Shown here: positions 21,421-29,641 of the stretch, one piece after another
Layout of the letters: every line of letters starts with the position of its first letter
Numbering within the stretch: the first letter of the stretch is position 1
DNA from: JAHWJR01 sp035942035
Lineage (GTDB): Bacteria; Actinomycetota; Acidimicrobiia; Acidimicrobiales; CADCSY01
NCBI GenBank assembly: GCA_035942035.1
Contig: DASZDK010000058.1
Coordinates: 1 to 30,518, forward strand
Length of the DNA: 30,518 nucleotides
Direction: 5' to 3'
Notes under the pieces: generated by a model
The model's input: the letters and a program-made list of their open reading frames with translations, nothing else
Told to the model about the DNA's origin: nothing
Database searches by the model: none
Position numbers and translations under genes: made by a program

Positions 21421-22256
21421 TGCTCGCCGCCCGCACCTGTCGAGTGGTGGCCGCCGGCGCCGGCGCCTCCCTGGCCACCGTGTTGGCAGTGCTCACCGGG
21501 CTTGGCCCTGCGGCGGCCGCCGAGGACGGCCACGACGACCCGCTCGGCTACGTGGTCGACCTCGAGGCCCTCGACGACCCGGCCGTCGTCGCCGAGGGTC
21601 GCCGGCTCTACCAGAGAGGCTGCGTGAGTTGCCACGGCGTCGACGGGGTCGGCGCGCCGGCCGGCCCCCCGCTGCGAGACGCCGGCGCCGCCTCGGCGCA
21701 CTTCCAGCTCACCTCGGGGCGCATGCCCGCCACCGTCCCCGCCGGCGCCCAGCCCCAGCGGAAGCCTCCCGCCTACGGCGCCGAGGAGATCACCGCGCTG
21801 GTCGCCTACGTGGCCTCACTGGGAGACGGGCCCGAGATCCCCCGCGTCCACCCCGACGAGGCCGACGTGGCCGTCGGCGGGGAGCTGTTCCGCCAGGTTT
21901 GCGCCGCCTGCCACAGCGCCACCGGCGCCGGCGGGGCCCAGAGCTACGGGCGCATCGCGCCCACGCTCATGGAGTCCACCCCCGTGCAGGTGGCCGAGGC
22001 CATGCGGATCGGCCCCGGCCAGATGCCGGTGTTCGGCCCGGAGAGGTTCAGCGACGAGGAGGTCGACGAGATCGTGCGCTACGTGCAGTTCCTCCAGGAG
22101 GTGGGAGATCCCGGCGGCTTCGCCCTCGGCCGCATCGGCCCCATCCCTGAGGGGTTCGTCGCCATCGTGATCGGCCTGGGAGCCACGCTGCTGGCGGCCT
22201 TCTGGGTGGGCAAGCGGCGCGAGCAGTCCCACGACGTCGAGGAGGGTTCGGCATGA
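21420..22256 (+). CDS. qcrC: Di-haem cytochrome c subunit of the bc1 complex
   Basis: 278 residues. An N-terminal signal/anchor helix (about 8-30) is followed by two cytochrome c domains with CxxCH motifs CVSCH and CAACH, and a C-terminal membrane helix (about 245-265) with a short basic tail. The two haems pass electrons from the Rieske centre straight to the oxidase CuA, so no soluble cytochrome c is needed; this is the hallmark of the actinobacterial bc1-aa3 supercomplex. The axial methionines are probably those in SGRMPAT and GPGQMPVF. Confidence 0.95.
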   Translation: MLAARTCRVVAAGAGASLATVLAVLTGLGPAAAAEDGHDDPLGYVVDLEALDDPAVVAEGRRLYQRGCVSCHGVDGVGAPAGPPLRDAGAASAHFQLTSGRMPATVPAGAQPQRKPPAYGAEEITALVAYVASLGDGPEIPRVHPDEADVAVGGELFRQVCAACHSATGAGGAQSYGRIAPTLMESTPVQVAEAMRIGPGQMPVFGPERFSDEEVDEIVRYVQFLQEVGDPGGFALGRIGPIPEGFVAIVIGLGATLLAAFWVGKRREQSHDVEEGSA

Positions 22257-23173
22257 GCGACGGCGTGGGCAGCGAGGGCCAAGTGCACGAGGGCCAGCAG
22301 ACCTCCGAGAAGCAGGCCTCCGACGACAGGAGTGGCGACCGGCCGTCGCGCTCCTGGGGCGAACGGGTGGTGGCGCTGGCATTCACCGTCGCCGTCCTCG
22401 CCGGGTTGGCCCTCACCGTGGTGTACTCCGTGGGCGGCCAGGCCCAGCTCGAGGGGCTGTTCCTCGCGGTGGCCCTGGGCGGCATCGGCGTGGGCGCGGT
22501 GGTCTGGGCGCAGCGGTTCATGCCCTCGGAGGAGGTCACCGAGGATCGAATCGAGCTCGGCTCCACCGACGAGGAGGTGAAGGCCTTCACCCAGTCGTTC
22601 GAGACCGGGGAGGAGAGCCTGGAGCGCCGGAGCCTCCTGGTGAAGCTGGGGCTGGGCGCCCTCGGCGCCCTGGGGCTCGCCGCCGTCTTCCCCATCCGCT
22701 CGCTCGGTCCCCGACCGGGGCGGGGGCTGAAGGACACCGGCTACGCCGAGGGGGTGCGCCTGGTCACCGTGCACGGAAGGCCGGTGCGCCCCGACTCCCT
22801 GGTCCCCGGCACCGTCCTCACCGTGTGGCCCGAGGGCCACGAGGGCGACGCCGACTCGCCCACGCTGCTGATCCGCACCGGGGCGGGGCGGCTCCAGCTG
22901 GCCCAACCCACGGTCGACGACATCGTGGCCTATTCCAAGCTGTGCACCCACACCGGCTGCCCGGTGGGGCTTTACCAGCAGCAGGAGCAGCTACTGCTGT
23001 GCCCCTGCCACCAGTCGACCTTCGACGTCCTCGACGGTGCCCAACCCATCTTCGGACCGGCGGCCAGGCCGCTGCCGCAGCTACCCATCGGCGTCGACGA
23101 CCAGGGCTTCTTCGTGGCCCTGGGCGAGTTCCCCCAGCCGGTCGGCGGCGGGTTCTGGGACCGGGGCCGATGA
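22253..23173 (+). CDS. qcrA: Rieske iron-sulfur subunit of the bc1 complex
   Basis: 306 residues. Three membrane helices in the N-terminal half (about 40-60, 67-87 and 125-145) precede the Rieske domain. Cluster ligands are in CTHTGC and CPCHQS, giving the 2Fe-2S site with two Cys and two His. Actinobacterial QcrA has three helices rather than the single helix of other bacteria, which this matches. It takes electrons from menaquinol at the Qo site and passes them to QcrC. Starts and stops overlap the neighbours by ATGA on both sides. Confidence 0.96.
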   Translation: MSDGVGSEGQVHEGQQTSEKQASDDRSGDRPSRSWGERVVALAFTVAVLAGLALTVVYSVGGQAQLEGLFLAVALGGIGVGAVVWAQRFMPSEEVTEDRIELGSTDEEVKAFTQSFETGEESLERRSLLVKLGLGALGALGLAAVFPIRSLGPRPGRGLKDTGYAEGVRLVTVHGRPVRPDSLVPGTVLTVWPEGHEGDADSPTLLIRTGAGRLQLAQPTVDDIVAYSKLCTHTGCPVGLYQQQEQLLLCPCHQSTFDVLDGAQPIFGPAARPLPQLPIGVDDQGFFVALGEFPQPVGGGFWDRGR

Positions 23174-24654
23174 ATACCGACGGCGGCCGCCCCTCCGCCC
23201 CGTCCGGCCACCGGGGCACGCCCCTCACCCGACGTACCGTCCGCTGGCTCGACCGACGGGTGGGCGCCGCCGGCATGGCCCGCAAAGCGCTCGAAAAGGT
23301 GTTCCCCGACCACTGGTCGTTCCTGATCGGCGAGATCGCTCTGTGGTCGTTCGTGATGCTGTTGCTCACCGGGGTGTACCTCACCTTCTTCTTCGAGCCC
23401 AGCCTCGAGAAGGTCGTCTACGACGGGAGCTACGAGGGCCTGCGGGGGCTGGAGATCACCCGGGCCTACGACAGCGCCCTCGACATCAGCTTCGAGGTGC
23501 GCTCCGGTCTGGTCATGCGCCAGATGCACCACTGGGCGGCTCTCGTCTTCGTGGCCTCCACCAGCGCCCACCTGTGCCGGGTCTTCTTCACCGGCGCCTT
23601 CCGCCGGCCCCGGGAGCTCAACTGGATCATCGGAGTCACGCTGATGATCCTCGCCATCGTCAACGGGTTCACCGGGTACTCGCTGCTGGACGACCAGCTC
23701 TCGGGCACCGGCCTGCGCATCGCCTACAACATCGCCATCTCCATCCCCCTGGTGGGCACGTGGATCGCCTCTTTGTTCTTCGGGGGTGAGTTCCCCGGGC
23801 CCGACATCATCACCCGGCTCTACGTGATCCACATCCTGCTCGTGCCGGGCGTGCTCTTGGCACTCATCGGTCTGCACATGGGTCTGCTCGTGCGCCAGCG
23901 CCACACCCAGTTCAGCGGTCCCGGACGCACCGAGGACAACGTGGTCGGAGAGCGGGTGTGGCCGACGTACCTGGCCAAGGGGCTGGGGATGTTCTTCCTC
24001 ACGTCAGCGGCGCTGGCCGCGCTGGGGGGACTCGCCCAGATCAACCCCATCTGGCTCTACGGGCCGTATGAGCCGGCCGACGTCAGCACCGCCTCCCAGC
24101 CCGACTGGTACATGGGGTGGCTGGACGGGGCCCTGCGGATCATGCCGTCGTGGGAGTTCCGTGCCTTCGGCTTCGAGGTTCCCAACCCCTTCCTGCAGGC
24201 GGTGCTGGTTCCGACCATCACCTTCCTCCTGCTCTTCCTGTGGCCGTTCCTGGAGGCGCGGGTCACCAAGGACCACGCCGAGCACCACCTGCTCGACCGG
24301 CCCCGTGACCGGCCCGTGCGCACCGCCTTGGGCGTGGCTGCCCTGTCCTTCTACACCGTGCTGTTCTTCGCCGGGGGCAGCGACGTGCTGGCGGTCACCT
24401 TCGGGATTCCCATCAACGTCCTGTTCCCGGCGTTCCAGGTGCTGTTGGTCGTGCTCCCGGCGGCGGCGGGCTACTTGGCCTACCGGCTGTGCAAGGAGTT
24501 GGCCCAGCGCGATCAGCCGGGCGGCGAGCATCACGCCCGGGAGGTCGCCCCGCCGGCCCCGGACAGCGGGGAGTCCCACCGCCGTGAGGTCGCCCCCGAC
24601 GACACCCCTGAGCGACAACCGGCCGCAGAGGCCGGGGGCAAGCCCCGGCGCTGA
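23170..24654 (+). CDS. qcrB: Cytochrome b subunit of the bc1 complex
   Basis: 494 residues with eight or more membrane helices. Haem b ligands are visible as histidines in MRQMHHW and SAHLCRVFF, and in YVIHILL and GLHMGLL. The Qo-site motif is PDWY (family PEWY/PDWY). A charged, disordered tail of about 60 residues ends the protein, as in other actinobacterial QcrB. It oxidises menaquinol and pumps protons by the Q cycle. Last gene of the ctaE-qcrCAB operon; its stop lies eight bases from the convergent ctaF stop. Confidence 0.96.
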   Translation: MNTDGGRPSAPSGHRGTPLTRRTVRWLDRRVGAAGMARKALEKVFPDHWSFLIGEIALWSFVMLLLTGVYLTFFFEPSLEKVVYDGSYEGLRGLEITRAYDSALDISFEVRSGLVMRQMHHWAALVFVASTSAHLCRVFFTGAFRRPRELNWIIGVTLMILAIVNGFTGYSLLDDQLSGTGLRIAYNIAISIPLVGTWIASLFFGGEFPGPDIITRLYVIHILLVPGVLLALIGLHMGLLVRQRHTQFSGPGRTEDNVVGERVWPTYLAKGLGMFFLTSAALAALGGLAQINPIWLYGPYEPADVSTASQPDWYMGWLDGALRIMPSWEFRAFGFEVPNPFLQAVLVPTITFLLLFLWPFLEARVTKDHAEHHLLDRPRDRPVRTALGVAALSFYTVLFFAGGSDVLAVTFGIPINVLFPAFQVLLVVLPAAAGYLAYRLCKELAQRDQPGGEHHAREVAPPAPDSGESHRREVAPDDTPERQPAAEAGGKPRR

Positions 24655-24671
24655 TCGGGACCTCAGTCCCG
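24631..24671. terminator. Two hairpins at the convergent qcrB/ctaF ends
   Basis: GCCGGGG/CCCCGGC (24631-24637 with 24643-24649) lies in the qcrB tail. CGGGAC-CTCA-GTCCCG (24656-24671) spans the gap, and the ctaF stop codon forms part of its loop. No T-run on either strand; a bidirectional transcript end is plausible. Confidence 0.35.
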
Positions 24672-25088
24672 GCGGCGGGACTGGCGGGCGTAACCCCACG
24701 CCGACGTGGCGGTCAGCAGGGCGCCGGGGATGATGGCCCACAGGCCCAAGGCGAGCCCGTTGGCCAGCACCACCAGACCCATGCCCAGGCCGAAGGGCCA
24801 GACGCTGGCGTGGGGCAGGTACGCCTCCTCCTCCGCCGGCTCGTCGCTGCCCCCGCCCCCTTCCCGCCCGGGGTCACCGGCATCGGTGTGCTTCCGGGCC
24901 TGGACGGCGAGGTAGCCGCCGATGATCAGAGCCATGCCCCCCGCCAGCAGCAGCATGGTGGAACCGGCGTTCTCCGAGGACGTGGCGAAGTAGACGACGG
25001 TGGCCAACACGAGGAAGGAGGCGATGCCGAGGAAGATGCGGGCCTCGACCCGCATCCCGGCGACCTCGGGATCAGCGTCCTGCTCCAT
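24663..25088 (-). CDS. ctaF: Cytochrome c oxidase subunit IV, actinobacterial type
   Basis: 141 residues with four membrane helices: a pair in the first half (about 15-37 and 43-62) and a pair in the second (about 97-135), split by an acidic Gly/Glu-rich loop. N-terminal RVEARIFLGIASFLVLATV matches the CtaF family, found only in actinobacterial aa3 oxidases. It is a structural subunit. Its ATG overlaps the ctaD stop by one base (TGATG). Confidence 0.92.
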   Translation of the reverse strand: MEQDADPEVAGMRVEARIFLGIASFLVLATVVYFATSSENAGSTMLLLAGGMALIIGGYLAVQARKHTDAGDPGREGGGGSDEPAEEEAYLPHASVWPFGLGMGLVVLANGLALGLWAIIPGALLTATSAWGYARQSRRRD

Positions 25089-26785
25089 CAGGGGGCGTGC
25101 CCCGTATGGGCTTCGGCTTCCTCCACGTCCGAGGAGTACAAGCCGTGGCGCTGGTCGAACACCGGCCGGTTGGAGCGGATGGGCGGAAGCTCACCCTCGA
25201 AGTTCTCCGGCGGCGGCGGTGAGGTGGTGGCCCACTCCAGGGTGTGGCCGCCCCACGGATCGTCACCGGCCGGTTGCCCCGAGCGAAGGGTGACGAAGAC
25301 GTTCCACAGCAGGAACAGCGTCGAGATGCCGGTGAGGAAGGCCCCGGCCGTCGAGAGCAGGTTGAGCGTCGCGAAGCCGTCGCCCGGCAGGTAGTCGACC
25401 ACCCGCCGGGGCATGCCCTGCACCCCCAGGTAGTGCTGCACCCCGAAGGTGAGGTGGAAGCCCACGAAGACCGTGACGAAGTGGAGCTTGCCCAGCCCCT
25501 CGCGCAGGAGCTTCCCGGTGAACTTCGGGAACCAGTAGTAGATGGCGGCGAACACGCCGAAGACCGAGCCCCCGAACAGGACGTAGTGCATGTGGGCGAC
25601 CACGTAGTACGAGTCGTGGAGCTGGAAGTCGAGGGGCGGGGAGGCGAGCACCACCCCGCTGATGCCGCCGAGCACGAACGTCAACAGGAACCCGATGGAG
25701 AACAGCATCGGCGTCTGGAAGGTGAGCCGGCCGCCCCACAGGGTGCCGATCCAGTTGAAGAACTTCACTCCGGTGGGCACGGCGATGAGGAAGGAGAGCC
25801 CGCTGAAGAACGGCAGCAGCACGGCGCCGGTGGCGAACATGTGGTGGGCCCACACCCCCATCGACAGGGCGGCGATGCCCAGTGTGGCGAAGACCAGTCC
25901 CTTGTAGCCGAACACCGGGCGCCACGAGAACACGGGCAGCACCTCGGTGATCACCCCGAAGAAGGGGAGGACCACGATGTAGACCTCGGGGTGCCCGAAG
26001 AACCAGAACAGGTGCTGCCAGAGGATGGGCGAGCCGCCCATGCTGGGGTCGAAGATGCCGCCGCCGAAGTGGCGGTCGGCGAACAGCATGGCTGAGGCGG
26101 CAGAGAGCACGGGGAAGGCCATGAGCACCAGAAGGCTCACGACCACCATGTTCCAGGTGAAGATCGGCATTCGGAACAGCGTCATCCCCGGGGCCCGGAG
26201 GGTGAACACGGTCGTGATGACGTTGACGCCGGTGAAGATGGCGGAGAACCCCGTGAGCAGCAGCCCGATCAGCCACAGGTCGGCGCCCACCCCTGGCGAG
26301 TAGGTCGACAGCGACAGCGGCGCGTAGCCGAACCAGCCGAAGTCGGCCGGCCCGTCGGAGGTGAGGAAGCCCGACACCATGGTGAGCCCCCCGCCCAGGT
26401 ACAGCCAGTAGCTCAGGGCGTTGAGACGGGGGAACGACATGTCCGGCGCCCCGATGTGCAGGGGTACCACGTAGTTGGCCAGACCGAAGGCGAAGGGCCC
26501 GATGAACAGGAACATCATGATGCTCCCGTGCATGGTGAACATCTCGTTGTAGGCGTCGACCGACGTCACGTCGAGACCGGGCTGGGCCAGCTCCGCCCGC
26601 ATGATCATGGCCAGCACCCCGCCGAAGAGAAAGAAGGCGAAGGCGGTGACCATGTAGCTGAGGCCGATCCGCTTGTGATCGGTGGTGGTCAGCCAGGCGA
26701 GCACTCCAGTCGCCGCCGGATGGTGGGAAGGCTCCGGGCCGTCGGCGTCCGGCGCCGCCTCCGGCGGTGCCGCGGTGATGCTCAT
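25088..26785 (-). CDS. ctaD: Cytochrome c oxidase subunit I
   Basis: 565 residues, twelve helices. Haem a ligand in MFTMHGS; CuB ligands in FGHPEVY (with the Tyr that crosslinks to His) and VWAHHMF; haem a3/a ligands in AHMHYVLFGG. The D- and K-channel regions look typical of A-type oxidases. It reduces oxygen to water and pumps protons. ATG 26785 is chosen because it gives an ATGA overlap with ctaC and the expected short N-terminus before LAWLTTTDHKRIG. An upstream in-frame start would run through ctaC. Confidence 0.97.
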   Translation of the reverse strand: MSITAAPPEAAPDADGPEPSHHPAATGVLAWLTTTDHKRIGLSYMVTAFAFFLFGGVLAMIMRAELAQPGLDVTSVDAYNEMFTMHGSIMMFLFIGPFAFGLANYVVPLHIGAPDMSFPRLNALSYWLYLGGGLTMVSGFLTSDGPADFGWFGYAPLSLSTYSPGVGADLWLIGLLLTGFSAIFTGVNVITTVFTLRAPGMTLFRMPIFTWNMVVVSLLVLMAFPVLSAASAMLFADRHFGGGIFDPSMGGSPILWQHLFWFFGHPEVYIVVLPFFGVITEVLPVFSWRPVFGYKGLVFATLGIAALSMGVWAHHMFATGAVLLPFFSGLSFLIAVPTGVKFFNWIGTLWGGRLTFQTPMLFSIGFLLTFVLGGISGVVLASPPLDFQLHDSYYVVAHMHYVLFGGSVFGVFAAIYYWFPKFTGKLLREGLGKLHFVTVFVGFHLTFGVQHYLGVQGMPRRVVDYLPGDGFATLNLLSTAGAFLTGISTLFLLWNVFVTLRSGQPAGDDPWGGHTLEWATTSPPPPENFEGELPPIRSNRPVFDQRHGLYSSDVEEAEAHTGHAP

Positions 26786-27525
26786 GGCTGCCCCTCCGAT
26801 GCCGAACGCTCCTCGTCGAGCCAGGCCTCGTACTCCCCCGGGGACACGGCGGCCACGATGAAGTTCATCCGGTAGTGGTCGAGGCCGCAGTACTCGGCAC
26901 AGCGGCCGGTCCACTCGCCCTGCTGCACCACGTCGACGTCGATCTCGTTGTCGATGCGGGGGATGAGGTCTCGCTTCATCATGAACTCCGGCACCCAGAA
27001 GGAGTGGATCACGTCGGTGGTCTGCAGGCGGAACCGGACCGTCGAGCCGACGGGCACGACCAGCCGGGGAAAGTTGACCCCGTCACTCTCGACCACCACC
27101 TCCTCCTCCGGGTAGGAGAACTCCCACGACCACTGGAAGCCGACGACGTCGACCACCACGTCGGGCTCGTCCACCAGGGCGGTCACCCTCTGCTCGCGGA
27201 CCACCGTGAAGGCGAACAGGGCGATGACGATGAGCAGAGGGGTGACCGTGTAGGCGATCTCAACCGGGATGTTGTAGGGCGACTGGCTGGGAAGGTCGTC
27301 GTTCCGGCGCCGGTAGCGCGCCACGCAGTACAGGACCAGGCCCCAGATGAGGAGGCCGACGCCGAGCGCCACCCAGTGGAACCCGTTCCAGAGCGCCAGC
27401 ACGTCCTCGCCCTGGCGGGAGACGGGGTCGGGCGCCCCGAAGCGGAAGCCTCGGCTGCACGAGGTCAGACCGGCGGCACCCACGGCCAGCACGCCGAGCC
27501 GGGCACGCCGCCGCAGGGGAGACAT
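26782..27525 (-). CDS. ctaC: Cytochrome c oxidase subunit II, lipoprotein
   Basis: 247 residues. A lipoprotein signal ends at a lipobox (LTSC, Cys near residue 22). Two membrane helices (about 42-65 and 85-105) and an extracytoplasmic cupredoxin domain follow. CuA ligands are H in VIHSFWVPEF and the cluster GRCAEYCGLDHYRM (two Cys, Glu, His, Met). It receives electrons from QcrC. ATG 27525 is supported by the signal peptide and by TAACTT, a -10 seven bases upstream. First gene of ctaC-ctaD-ctaF. Confidence 0.96.
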   Translation of the reverse strand: MSPLRRRARLGVLAVGAAGLTSCSRGFRFGAPDPVSRQGEDVLALWNGFHWVALGVGLLIWGLVLYCVARYRRRNDDLPSQSPYNIPVEIAYTVTPLLIVIALFAFTVVREQRVTALVDEPDVVVDVVGFQWSWEFSYPEEEVVVESDGVNFPRLVVPVGSTVRFRLQTTDVIHSFWVPEFMMKRDLIPRIDNEIDVDVVQQGEWTGRCAEYCGLDHYRMNFIVAAVSPGEYEAWLDEERSASEGQP

Positions 27526-27532
27526 CGCCAGG

Positions 27533-27538
27533 AAGTTA
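27533..27538 (-). promoter_or_regulatory. -10 box of ctaC-ctaD-ctaF, leaderless arrangement
   Basis: TAACTT on the minus strand, seven bases before ATG 27525. Confidence 0.4.
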
Positions 27539-27704
27539 GCCTGCGCCGTGCCGCCGGCCACCCCACGCCGCCGGAGGCGGCTTCTCCTGCACGGCGGCCA
27601 TGAAGAGGAGAGGGCGGAGGGGGCCGGCTCCGCCGGTGCCCGGAGCACAATGAGCTCGCCCGAGTGGAGCGACCGCAGCGAGCGAACGAGGGCGAAAGCG
27701 CGAG

Positions 27705-27752
27705 TCGGTCCCGAGTAGGCGGATGCTGGAGCACCGCGCTCCTCGGGACCGA
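27705..27752. repeat. Inverted repeat with nested dyad
   Basis: TCGGTCCCGAG (27705-27715) pairs perfectly with 27742-27752; three more pairs can form beyond a one-base bulge. The 26-nt loop contains a second dyad, TGCT-GG-AGCA (27724-27733). Confidence 0.6.
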
Positions 27753-27960
27753 GCTCTCACCCGGAGCGACGACCCGTTCCCATGCCTGTCGCGCTGCGCG
27801 TCCGTACCTGGGGCACGAGACCGTAGGGACCAACGTTGGGCCGGCTCATCGGTGCCGAGCTGTCAAGTTCACGATGCACCTGGCCGATGAGACGGTCAAG
27901 GAGCAACTCGGACCATCCACAGACGGTCCCCAACATTTCCCCGGCTGTCCCCAGGAGGAG

Positions 27961-27990
27961 CGTGTTGTCCACAGCGACACCCACAACACG
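27961..27990. repeat. Inverted repeat enclosing a consensus actinobacterial DnaA box
   Basis: CGTGTTGT (27961-27968) and ACAACACG (27983-27990) are perfect arms. TTGTCCACA at 27965-27973 equals the high-GC actinobacterial DnaA box. ATCCACAG near 27913 is a weaker second match. Confidence 0.55.
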
Positions 27991-28030
27991 GGTCGTAGAC
28001 AGCACCCATCCTGGGTACGAGTGCACGCCC

Positions 28031-29056
28031 ATGACCGACCGAGCCACGTGGGTCACCGTCGCCACCGCCGGGTTCACCGCCGTCGTCGTCGCAGGCGCGG
28101 TGCTCCTCGCGGCTGGCGCCCGTGCCGGTGACTCGCCCATCGACCTGACCGCCGGATCGGCGCCGGCGACCGCCTCCCCGGCGCCCGAGCGGGCCACCCT
28201 CATCGCCGCCGACGAGCGTGGGCGGATCGTGGAGCTCTCGGCCGACGACGGCACCCAGGTGGGCGTGCTGGCCGACGGGGCGGTCACCGGCGGTTCCGTC
28301 GGCAGCCTCACCGTGGCCGGCGATGGCCGAACCGTGTTCTTCGCCGACCACGACCCGCTCGTGGGCCTGCCCTGCGACAGCACCGTGGTCGCCCTGGGCC
28401 TCGCCGACGGGCGAACGACCACCATCGGCCCAGGCTTCGCTCCGGCCCTGAGCCCCGACGGTGGACGCCTCGCCTACGTGACCACCGACGGCGACAGCTC
28501 CGGGTGCGCGTACGCAGCCACGGTCCGCGACCTGGCCACCGGGGCGGAGACGGCCTGGGCCATCGATTCTGGGTGGGCCGACCACTACGGCATCTGCTCG
28601 CTGACGTGGGCGCCGGGCGCCTCCGCGCTGGCCGCCCAGCTGTGCCACGGCGCCGACACCGTCTTGCACCGGGTCCCCCTCGACGGGACGGACACCATCG
28701 GCGACGCCACCTACCTCGGCCCCGGCGACCCGGAACGGTCGTGGACTGCCGCCGCCCCGGGGACCGGTGCGGGGACGGTCGTGGTCGCCGAGCGCTGTTG
28801 CCTCTCGACCAGCCCGCTGGAGCCCTCCCACCGCCTGGTGACCCTCGACGTCGACAGCGGCGAGGTCGCCGGCGTGCTGGGCACGCTGCCCGAGGCCATC
28901 GAGTCGGTGGCCCACCTCGGCGCCGGCCCCGACGGCGACCTGGTCCTCGTGGCCTTCACCTTCACCGACGAAGGTTCCACCGAGCGACAGCTCCTGCGGT
29001 GGACCGACGGTGTGACCCGGCTGCTGAGCCGCGGGGTCGTCGCCGCCGCCTGGTAG
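28031..29056 (+). CDS. Exported or anchored beta-propeller-like protein
   Basis: 341 residues. An N-terminal hydrophobic helix (about 8-32, ending AAGARAG) is a signal or anchor. The rest shows repeating motifs of WD40/PD40 (TolB-like) blades: FAPALSPDGGRLAYVTTDGD, SLTWAPGASALAAQL, and similar stretches about every 40-50 residues. At least six cysteines are present, including a CC pair, suggesting disulfides outside the cell. ATG 28031 places the helix at the N-terminus. Function unknown; such proteins bind partners rather than catalyse. The stop is five bases from the convergent lipoprotein gene. Confidence 0.72.
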   Translation: MTDRATWVTVATAGFTAVVVAGAVLLAAGARAGDSPIDLTAGSAPATASPAPERATLIAADERGRIVELSADDGTQVGVLADGAVTGGSVGSLTVAGDGRTVFFADHDPLVGLPCDSTVVALGLADGRTTTIGPGFAPALSPDGGRLAYVTTDGDSSGCAYAATVRDLATGAETAWAIDSGWADHYGICSLTWAPGASALAAQLCHGADTVLHRVPLDGTDTIGDATYLGPGDPERSWTAAAPGTGAGTVVVAERCCLSTSPLEPSHRLVTLDVDSGEVAGVLGTLPEAIESVAHLGAGPDGDLVLVAFTFTDEGSTERQLLRWTDGVTRLLSRGVVAAAW

Positions 29057-29060
29057 ACGG

Positions 29061-29567
29061 CTACTCCGCCGGCTCCGAGATCACCACCGCCTTCGCCCCC
29101 GCCTGGACGGGGTACGACTCGGCGACCGGGCCACTGAACCACACCTCCACCATCTGCCCGACCTCAAAGGCGTCGAACGCAGCTTCCACGTAGCCCTGGC
29201 CGGCGTGCCGCAGGATCTGGGACCCGGTGTCGACGGTGACCGCCGCCTTGTCGCCCTGTGGTGGACGGAGCCCCACCATCGGCCGGTCGGGTTGCTCCTC
29301 GACCAGGATCGATCCCACCACGTCACTGTCGGGATCGGCGCAGAACGGTCCGTCGTGGCTCGACACGGCGGCGTCCGGGGGTCGCTGCCCCACCTCGACG
29401 CAGTCCTGGGTGCGGGGCACGAACGGGGTGACCGAGGTGAGCGTGCCGGTGAGGTCCGGCGGCCCGGCAGGAGGGGCGGTGCCCACCACCCCCGCACCGC
29501 AGGCGGTCGCGAGCGCGACCGTCGCCAGTACCGCGATCAGCCCTCGGCGCACCGCGCTCGGTCTCAT
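29061..29567 (-). CDS. DUF3221-like lipoprotein
   Basis: 168 residues. Signal peptide and lipobox (ALATACG, Cys near residue 23) follow MRPSAVRRGL. The mature part has GSILVEE and the C-terminal pattern FEVGQMVEVWFSGPVAESYP followed by QAGAKAVVI, characteristic of DUF3221 (YobA-like) domains, small beta-barrel secreted proteins of unknown role. An alternative ATG eight codons upstream (29591) would disturb the signal peptide, so 29567 is preferred. Divergent from the MerR gene. Confidence 0.75.
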   Translation of the reverse strand: MRPSAVRRGLIAVLATVALATACGAGVVGTAPPAGPPDLTGTLTSVTPFVPRTQDCVEVGQRPPDAAVSSHDGPFCADPDSDVVGSILVEEQPDRPMVGLRPPQGDKAAVTVDTGSQILRHAGQGYVEAAFDAFEVGQMVEVWFSGPVAESYPVQAGAKAVVISEPAE

Positions 29568-29605
29568 TGCCGTCCAGCCTGGCTCCTCCATCTCTACGCC
29601 GGCTC

Positions 29606-29635
29606 TTGTTACACCGGATGATGTAGCGGTATGCT
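29606..29635 (+). promoter_or_regulatory. Promoter of the MerR-type gene
   Basis: TTGTTA (29606-29611), 18-bp spacer, TATGCT (29630-29635), then six bases to GTG 29642. Leaderless arrangement. Confidence 0.55.
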
Positions 29636-29641
29636 CCCTCC

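Larger units (their letters stand above)
27526..28030. other. 505-bp non-coding region with inverted repeats and a DnaA box
   Basis: No convincing gene is visible. It holds the ctaC promoter at its left end, an AGCGA-rich low-complexity stretch (27665-27700), an 11-bp inverted repeat (27705-27752), a less GC-rich part (27780-27960), and a DnaA-box-containing inverted repeat (27961-27990) just before the propeller gene. Confidence 0.55.

Noticed and set aside
24631..24671. Strong intrinsic terminator between qcrB and ctaF
   Set aside because: The stems are convincing but there is no T-run on either strand, so it is listed only as terminator-like at low confidence.
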